A stretch of 10,897 nucleotides of DNA from Thermoplasmatota archaeon (GTDB lineage Archaea; Thermoplasmatota; E2; DHVEG-1), in the NCBI GenBank assembly GCA_018824925.1, contig JAHJFH010000266.1:1-10897 (forward strand), given 5' to 3'. A program made the translations under genes and the position numbers. Below the pieces are notes generated by a model. That model saw nothing but the letters and a program-made list of their open reading frames with translations, searched no databases and was not told the DNA's origin. The stretch's first letter is position 1. Each line of letters starts with the position of its first letter. Of the stretch, positions 5,997-10,897 are shown in pieces.

Positions 5997-8864
5997 TTAC
6001 ATCCAGGAATCAAGGCCCATCTGTTCCGTAGCTTTCGCTGAGGAAATACCAAAAGCACCCTGAATATAATTCACAATCATTTCTTTATACCATTCTAAAT
6101 CAATCTCATTCTTATCCTTTAATAACTCTACAGGATACATATAATCAATCGGTTTCACCCCACTTTTCGATGGGTTACTAATACCGGGGAGTGGTTTTTT
6201 AGTCACCACAAATTTCAGTTTAATCCTACTTCGAATTGCCTCACCTAATACCTGCTCTAAAGCCTGGACACGGCGACCAAAGGTAGAGATACTCCCATCC
6301 TGGTTTGTTTTATATCTCTTCGTAGGTTGAACTGATTGCACTAACGTTAAATCATCAATATCAACCTGTGATAAATCAAGCTTCGCAACGATGTCCTGGG
6401 TTGTCTTCATAATGGCAACCTTCATTTCCTCACGGATATCCTCTTCATGCTCCCATGAAGGATGATCATGTAACACAACAAGCATAATATCTTTAAGGAT
6501 AATACGTGCGATATTTGCTTTATCGGATCCCTTGAAATTATTTCCCTTGGTCACCATTGAAACCCGTCCATTGTTCTCATCGAAAATCAAATAATTCTTA
6601 TGTTTCACAAATAACATAGCATCATGTTTTTCGGCCTCAAGCTCAAAATCAGGATAATCCAACTCAGTTTGCCATTTTGTATTACATGCTTCTATAGCCT
6701 GTAACGCCTCATCTGGTTGTGTAAGCCACAGTGGATCATTAGCTATACCAGTCACCTCTAAAGCGTTTTTAAGTTTTGGACTGCTCGCAACCGATCGAGC
6801 ACACCCAATATAAATACCATCAGTATCACCATATACCACGCGGATTCCACGGGATTGTAAATACTCAAGTGTATCAGCAAGAATCATCTGCCCTTTTGTC
6901 GTTATAGCGGTTGCTCCCCATAGATTAAACTGACGACCAGATACCATCGGAGCGGCAAGTATACCATGCGTTCCCGCATTTCTTGCTCCTTTCACACTTT
7001 GATACATCATCACCAAATGCTCAATTGATTCTCTTAACTCATTTTGATATGCTTGTTTCAACTGCGTCTTGACCTTAGCAATGACACTCATAATCCCGGT
7101 CATCGCACAGTTAACCACCCCTGGATTATGGTCAATACAGACACCTAGCATAACCCCCTTATCAGCATAGCTATCCTTATCCGTAAGATTCCGCCAGGCA
7201 ATCATCCGTTGTTTGAGGAGTTTTTCAGGTACACGTTTCAACCAAATCCAGGCATCAGGTGTTTCCGAATTTTTTGCTAATCGGACCGTATCTGCTCCTA
7301 TATTCATCGCTTTTAATATCGTCGGATACATCGCACCAACATCAGCCACCATCACATACCACCAGGGAATAAAATGCGAAAAAGCCTCAGAATCTGGTTT
7401 TAATGTCATACCACCCGGCATATGATAGGCGACAAGATCATCTGTATCTTTAGCATCCTGATTAAAAATCACATAGGGATATTCCACCCATTCAGGCATT
7501 TCCTCCCCATATTTAATCACCCGAATAATATCCTTTGATAACTGTTCACGTTGTTTCAACGCTTGTTTAACAATCGCAGATCGCGTTTCACAGCCCTTAA
7601 AACTCCGCATTAACGTCTGGGCAATAGTCATCACCCGGCAGGTCGGTGGCATAATCTTCTTCACCCTGCCGCTTCGAATCATTGCCATATGATCCCACAT
7701 CGTCACCGCGCCAGATGATAACAACATATCAAACGGCATTCCTGTGGTGAACGCTAATGGTAATGCCTGTTGTATCAACATCAACGTTACTCCTAATTGC
7801 TCCTGGATATCCTGTCGATTATACAGAAGCGTCCGCTGATCAAGTTTAATCTGTGAAGGCGTTAAAATAATACGATTTGGAACCATAATACCTAAAAAGG
7901 GTGCAACAGCCTTCAAACTAAAATCATTCAAGAAAGAATAAAACTTCCGTACCCCAAGATAGGTATCAAGACTCGTAGGATATACCTGTACTGCTTCAGA
8001 ACGAATACCATAATGAAACGATTTATCTGGTCGACTATATACCTCAAGAAACTCTTTAAACACCTGATGATCCTGTTTTGAAAGCGATTCACCCTTATTT
8101 CGTATAAACCAACTAATACGACCCTGAATCTGACGATTATCAAACCCAATAATATTATGCCCTGATATCACATCGGACCGAAAGATTTCCTGACAAAACT
8201 CAAGTAAATTCTGCACTTCCTCATCAACAGACCGTGAAAGTTTCTGAGTAATCTCGATCTCTTCCCATGATGTGGGAACATCATCGATCGAGATACTAAA
8301 CCCCTCAGTAGCTAAATCTTTGTATGACGAAAACTTCAACGGAAAAGAAGCGGATCCAATAATATCTATCGGTACATCCGTTTTCCCCTCTTGGAACTGC
8401 GACGTCTCAATATCATACACCAGCACTCGCAACGCACGTGATTTTCCTTGGGTATCAAAAACCCAGTGAGTATCACTTCCCTCAAAATCCGTAATCATCC
8501 GCTGCTGATAGGGAATATCATGTTCACCAGTAAAAAATCCATAACGAAAAAATAACTCATCACTAACATCAGGAACCAAATATGATTTGGTACAGAACAC
8601 TTTGAACACAGGACGCTTTTTTCCAAATTCCCAAAAACTCTGATATTGCTCCACCTCACCAATCCGTGAAATCTTCGAAAACATACCATCAGATAAACGA
8701 TTATCTTGCCACTGCTTCACCAGCTGCGCTCGCGCTTTCTCAACCTGCACAACCTGTGGACAAAACGCCAGAAAATACGGTTCATGTAACCCCTGCACAG
8801 CCACCGGTTTTACCCCAGAAAAATATAAAAACTCTGGTGAAACACCCAATAATAAATCAGTCAT
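5997..8864 (-). CDS. polB: Family B DNA polymerase with 3'-5' exonuclease
   Basis: A 955-residue archaeal replicative-type DNA polymerase. The exonuclease domain is intact: Exo I VYDIETS (149-155), Exo II NIIGFD (237-242), Exo III YNRQD (348-352). Polymerase motifs are present but unusual: motif A ADVGAMYPT (507-515, normally DxxSLYPS), motif B KGARNAGTHG (625-634, normally KxxxNSxYG), motif C YGDTDG (678-683, normally YGDTDS). The catalytic aspartates D508, D680 and D682 are kept. EKHDAMLFVKHKNYLIF (745-761) is the KxKxY-like thumb region. The protein ends EQMGLDSWM, a QxxLxxW PCNA-interacting motif at the extreme C-terminus, as in many archaeal PolBs. No intein. The start has GGAGG at 8876-8880 and a TATA-like box about 50 bases upstream. 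It is divergent from the deacetylase gene. Replicative or accessory status cannot be decided here. Confidence 0.93.
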   Translation of the reverse strand: MTDLLLGVSPEFLYFSGVKPVAVQGLHEPYFLAFCPQVVQVEKARAQLVKQWQDNRLSDGMFSKISRIGEVEQYQSFWEFGKKRPVFKVFCTKSYLVPDVSDELFFRYGFFTGEHDIPYQQRMITDFEGSDTHWVFDTQGKSRALRVLVYDIETSQFQEGKTDVPIDIIGSASFPLKFSSYKDLATEGFSISIDDVPTSWEEIEITQKLSRSVDEEVQNLLEFCQEIFRSDVISGHNIIGFDNRQIQGRISWFIRNKGESLSKQDHQVFKEFLEVYSRPDKSFHYGIRSEAVQVYPTSLDTYLGVRKFYSFLNDFSLKAVAPFLGIMVPNRIILTPSQIKLDQRTLLYNRQDIQEQLGVTLMLIQQALPLAFTTGMPFDMLLSSGAVTMWDHMAMIRSGRVKKIMPPTCRVMTIAQTLMRSFKGCETRSAIVKQALKQREQLSKDIIRVIKYGEEMPEWVEYPYVIFNQDAKDTDDLVAYHMPGGMTLKPDSEAFSHFIPWWYVMVADVGAMYPTILKAMNIGADTVRLAKNSETPDAWIWLKRVPEKLLKQRMIAWRNLTDKDSYADKGVMLGVCIDHNPGVVNCAMTGIMSVIAKVKTQLKQAYQNELRESIEHLVMMYQSVKGARNAGTHGILAAPMVSGRQFNLWGATAITTKGQMILADTLEYLQSRGIRVVYGDTDGIYIGCARSVASSPKLKNALEVTGIANDPLWLTQPDEALQAIEACNTKWQTELDYPDFELEAEKHDAMLFVKHKNYLIFDENNGRVSMVTKGNNFKGSDKANIARIILKDIMLVVLHDHPSWEHEEDIREEMKVAIMKTTQDIVAKLDLSQVDIDDLTLVQSVQPTKRYKTNQDGSISTFGRRVQALEQVLGEAIRSRIKLKFVVTKKPLPGISNPSKSGVKPIDYMYPVELLKDKNEIDLEWYKEMIVNYIQGAFGISSAKATEQMGLDSWM

Positions 8865-8875
8865 ACCTACTAACG

Positions 8876-8880
8876 CCTCC
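8876..8880 (-). promoter_or_regulatory. Ribosome binding site of polB
   Basis: The minus strand reads GGAGG (extended GGAGGCG) 9-11 bases before the ATG at 8864, a strong match to the 16S tail that fixes the start. Confidence 0.65.
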
Positions 8881-8913
8881 AGATAATATCAGATACAGGA
8901 TGATGACATAACC

Positions 8914-8921
8914 TTATATCC
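8914..8921. promoter_or_regulatory. TATA-like box between divergent polB and deacetylase genes
   Basis: TTATATCC on plus, GGATATAA on minus. Centred at 8917, it would place starts near 8892 for polB (leader about 28 bases, with Shine-Dalgarno) and near 8942 for the deacetylase (leader about 10 bases). Only one good box is visible in this 87-base gap, so both genes may use it. Confidence 0.45.
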
Positions 8922-8951
8922 AATTCCCTATTTTACTTCTTTGATTTATTT

Positions 8952-9959
8952 ATGACCACACAACTCATGTACTCACCTGAATTCAATAAACATAACACGC
9001 CCGGTCATCCAGAAAATGCACAACGACTCACCACCCTACTCCAAAATCTCCAAACAGCATCATTTTATGATACACTCAAAATAATGGAACCAACCCCGCT
9101 TCCTGAAACCCTTCTCACAGAAATCCATGGGGGCGGTATGATTGAACAAATAAAAAACATTAGTAACACCGGTGACTCATGGATTGACCTTGATACCTAT
9201 GTCTGTAAAGATGATTACCATACCGCCCGTCTAGCAGCTGGAAGTGTGCTTGATATCTGCACAAACGTCCTCAACGATAACGTAACCAATGGTTTTGCCC
9301 TTACCCGGCCACCGGGCCACCACGCAACAGCCCACCGATCAATGGGATTCTGCCTATTCAACAATGCAGCATTAGCCGCCCATGCCCTGACAAAAAAAGG
9401 AAAAAAAGTACTCATCATAGACCCTGATGTGCACCATGGAAACGGTGTCCAGCAAATATTTTTCAACCGAAACGATGTTCTTTATCAATCCCTTCATCTC
9501 TCCCCTCATTACCCCGGTACAGGAGATATCCAAGAAATCGGCATCGGTCAAGGCGAAGGATATACCAATAATGCCCCCCTTTCCCACGGAAATGGAAACA
9601 CCGCTGCGACACGTATCCTCCAAACCATTTTTCTCCCAATCGCCCACCAGTTTCACCCTGATCTTATTATTATGTGCACAGGCTATGACTCTCACCATGC
9701 CGACCCCCTTGGAGGATTACAATTTACCACACAATTTTATGCGGATATCACCAAAATGTATCAAGAAATTCAACCAAAACTCGTCTGCACCCTAGAAGGA
9801 GGGTATAATCTCACATGGATCGGCCCATGTTTTCTCGCCCAACTCGGACAACTGAGCAACCATCCCAGTACTATACAGGATACCACACACGAAATCGATA
9901 CCGCAGATGCGGTGATCGCCCAATTACAAAAAGAATTAGGGGATTATTGGGATCTTTAA
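8952..9959 (+). CDS. Class II histone deacetylase-like zinc amidohydrolase
   Basis: A 335-residue member of the arginase-fold histone deacetylase/acetylpolyamine amidohydrolase/AcuC superfamily, which hydrolyses acetyl-amide bonds using one zinc. Signature segments are all present: HPENAQRL (19-26); RPPGHHAT (119-126) with the two catalytic His 123/124; GFCLFNNAA (132-140); DPDVHHGNG (157-165) with zinc ligands D159 and H161; HLSPHYPGTGD (182-192); TGYDSHHADPLGGL (243-256) with the third ligand D246; and LEGGYNL (281-287) with the active-site Tyr. Class II features are the HPE motif and the LEGGY loop. The substrate in archaea may be an acetyl-lysine protein (Alba or a histone) or an acetylated polyamine; the sequence does not decide. 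No clear ribosome site; the message may have a very short leader. Its stop overlaps that of the convergent gene by four bases. Confidence 0.92.
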   Translation: MTTQLMYSPEFNKHNTPGHPENAQRLTTLLQNLQTASFYDTLKIMEPTPLPETLLTEIHGGGMIEQIKNISNTGDSWIDLDTYVCKDDYHTARLAAGSVLDICTNVLNDNVTNGFALTRPPGHHATAHRSMGFCLFNNAALAAHALTKKGKKVLIIDPDVHHGNGVQQIFFNRNDVLYQSLHLSPHYPGTGDIQEIGIGQGEGYTNNAPLSHGNGNTAATRILQTIFLPIAHQFHPDLIIMCTGYDSHHADPLGGLQFTTQFYADITKMYQEIQPKLVCTLEGGYNLTWIGPCFLAQLGQLSNHPSTIQDTTHEIDTADAVIAQLQKELGDYWDL

Positions 9960-10255
9960 TCAAAAATCATTCCCATACCAGATGCAGCAGAATCCTCCTG
10001 CTCAGCAATCCGCTTATTAATATCTGCGGCCTTTTTTTTATTTAATACCTTAAAACCAAGCTCTTTTGCAATGGCCTTTGCCTGTTTCAACCCTGCATCG
10101 CTTCCCTCTATCTTCAGAAACGACACATCTCCCTTCATATCCAACGAACTTGCATCACGAGTTAAAATACTCTGTCGACTCACCAAATCATCCTTAACAA
10201 TAGTATTAATTTTTCCTAAATCCTCAGATTTCACTTCAAAGATTACATACGTCAT
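9956..10255 (-). CDS. Conserved-looking small archaeal protein of unknown function
   Basis: A 99-residue soluble protein (MTYVIFEVKSEDLGKINTIV...) with an alternating beta-strand/helix pattern. YVIFEV is a first strand, DLGKINTIVKDDLV a helix, VSFLKIEGS another strand, GLKQAKAIAKELGF a helix, then a charged tail ending ASGMGMIFD. This layout is compatible with an ACT/ferredoxin-like fold, but I cannot name the family. A longer frame begins at 10285, but that ATG would lie at the expected transcription start of the TATA box at 10290-10299. The ATG at 10255 has GGTGAT at 10262-10267 with 6-base spacing, so it is chosen. It is a single-gene transcript converging on the deacetylase; the TTAA at 9956-9959 serves both stops. 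Confidence 0.75.
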   Translation of the reverse strand: MTYVIFEVKSEDLGKINTIVKDDLVSRQSILTRDASSLDMKGDVSFLKIEGSDAGLKQAKAIAKELGFKVLNKKKAADINKRIAEQEDSAASGMGMIFD

Positions 10256-10261
10256 AACGTA

Positions 10262-10267
10262 ATCACC
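10262..10267 (-). promoter_or_regulatory. Ribosome binding site of the 99-residue protein
   Basis: GGTGAT on the minus strand, complementary to the archaeal 16S 3' tail, 6 bases before the ATG at 10255. It decides the start. Confidence 0.6.
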
Positions 10268-10289
10268 GTTTCCAGCGGAATACATCCCA

Positions 10290-10299
10290 CTATATAAAA
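10290..10299 (-). promoter_or_regulatory. Box A (TATA) of the 99-residue protein gene
   Basis: The minus strand reads TTTTATATAG, a near-consensus archaeal box A. The predicted start is around 10270, giving a leader of roughly 15 bases that contains the GGTGAT site. Confidence 0.65.
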
Positions 10300-10410
10300 T
10301 TGACTCAACCCCTCCTAAGGAACCACTAGACTCATCACCACGCTCGTGTCACACACATCATCACCTAACTATACAGCTATATAATCACCTGCCTATGCAC
10401 CTACATAACC

Positions 10411-10419
10411 CTATAAATA
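10411..10419 (+). promoter_or_regulatory. TATA-like box upstream of the ribbon-helix-helix gene
   Basis: CTATAAATA is the best plus-strand TATA match in the 10286-10529 gap; another, CTATATAA, lies at 10375-10382. It predicts a start near 10440 and a leader of about 90 bases containing the two palindromes at 10482-10502. Apart from these and the minus-strand promoter, I see nothing in this gap. Confidence 0.4.
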
Positions 10420-10481
10420 ACTAAAAAAACTCATTGATCCTCGATAGAAATAACCCCCCTGTGATAATCTAACCTCAGCAA

Positions 10482-10502
10482 ACATTAATGTAAGACATAT
10501 GT
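10482..10502. promoter_or_regulatory. Two tandem perfect palindromes, candidate operator
   Basis: ACATTAATGT (10482-10491) and ACATATGT (10495-10502) are both perfect palindromes with ACAT/ATGT half-sites, centres 12 bases apart (about one helical turn). They end 27 bases before the start of a ribbon-helix-helix protein, a family that often binds tandem sites and controls its own gene. Binding is inferred. Confidence 0.4.
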
Positions 10503-10529
10503 GATACGCCACTAAAGGATGGGACCTGC

Positions 10530-10897
10530 ATGAATAAAACAAAAGGAATCGCTATAAGATTAGATGATGAACTCTATAACCGAATCGAACAGCAAAACCT
10601 TCCCCGAAGCGAACTCATACGAACCGCTATCGAACACTTCCTCGCCCAAACATCGCTCCAACAAACCGCCCAAGATAACGACATTGCGGATGATCTCTAC
10701 CAAGACATCTACAACACCCTCTATAACACCGAAGTACAACCCCTCAAAGAAGAACTCCAATACCACCAACGCATCGTCACACTCCTAGAACGACAACTCA
10801 AAGAACTCCAACAAGATAAACAATTCCTTCAGAACCAACTCCATGCCCAAACCGTACTTACCGCAACAAAAAACCCCTGGTTCCAAAACATTAAAAC
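10530..10897 (+). CDS. Ribbon-helix-helix protein with coiled coil (3' end outside window)
   Basis: The first 122 codons of a DNA-binding-type protein, open at the right edge. Residues 4-40 (KGIAIRLDDELYNRIEQQN followed by LPRSELIRTAIEHFLAQ) form a MetJ/Arc/CopG ribbon-helix-helix: one basic beta strand, a helix, a turn, and a second helix beginning SELIRTAI. Residues about 55-110 are rich in Gln, Leu and Glu with heptad-like spacing (PLKEELQYHQRIVTLLERQLKELQQDKQFL in part), predicting a long coiled coil. Then comes NPWFQNI. There is no signal peptide. A weak ribosome site (AAGGATGG, 10515-10522) precedes the ATG. The dimeric RHH suggests a regulator or DNA-organising protein; a plasmid-type antitoxin or partition role is possible but no partner gene is visible. 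The tandem palindromes upstream may be its operator. Confidence 0.78.
   Translation, partial: MNKTKGIAIRLDDELYNRIEQQNLPRSELIRTAIEHFLAQTSLQQTAQDNDIADDLYQDIYNTLYNTEVQPLKEELQYHQRIVTLLERQLKELQQDKQFLQNQLHAQTVLTATKNPWFQNIK

Noticed and set aside
9215..9795. Several open frames overlapping the deacetylase
   Set aside because: They are shadows of the deacetylase coding sequence with no motifs or start signals of their own.
10256..10285. Longer start for the 99-residue protein
   Set aside because: That ATG sits almost at the predicted transcription start from the TATA box at 10290-10299, whereas the ATG at 10255 has a well-spaced GGTGAT.
1..10897. CRISPR array, defence island or retroelement
   Set aside because: No regularly spaced direct repeats, no nuclease/helicase cluster and no reverse transcriptase motifs were found on either strand.

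Overview
The window looks like a piece of an AT-rich archaeal chromosome, most likely euryarchaeal; a Thermoplasmata-like source is only a guess. The support is an iron-sulphur archaeal primase large subunit, a family B DNA polymerase with a C-terminal PCNA-type motif, TATA (box A) promoters close to start codons, Shine-Dalgarno sites matching an archaeal 16S tail, and a tRNA gene without an encoded CCA.

Layout. 1-772 is mobile and decayed DNA: the N-terminus of an IS transposase runs off the left edge on the minus strand and abuts the C-terminal half of a frameshifted tyrosine integrase. A CAU-anticodon tRNA lies at 825-898 on the minus strand. priL and tmk (1007-2643) overlap at an ATGA and form a DNA replication/dTMP supply pair. 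2644-3282 has no intact gene but carries the remains of a HAD-type phosphatase, readable in pieces across all frames. It is followed by two glycosyltransferases (3283-5727): a glucosyl-3-phosphoglycerate synthase-like enzyme and a second GT-A enzyme. Together they look like a glucosylglycerate-type compatible solute operon whose upstream phosphatase has died. 5728-5996 is intergenic and shows only a weak decayed reading frame. polB (5997-8864, minus) is divergently arranged with a class II histone-deacetylase-like gene (8952-9959, plus). That gene converges on, and shares stop-codon bases with, a 99-residue hypothetical gene on the minus strand (9956-10255). The right end holds the start of a ribbon-helix-helix/coiled-coil protein preceded by two tandem palindromes.

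Functionally the window mixes replication core genes (priL, tmk, polB) with osmolyte metabolism, a deacetylase and scars of mobile elements. I see no CRISPR array, defence island or clearly new multi-gene system. The most unusual content is the decayed phosphatase in front of an intact synthase pair, the atypical catalytic motifs of PolB, and the palindrome pair before the ribbon-helix-helix gene.
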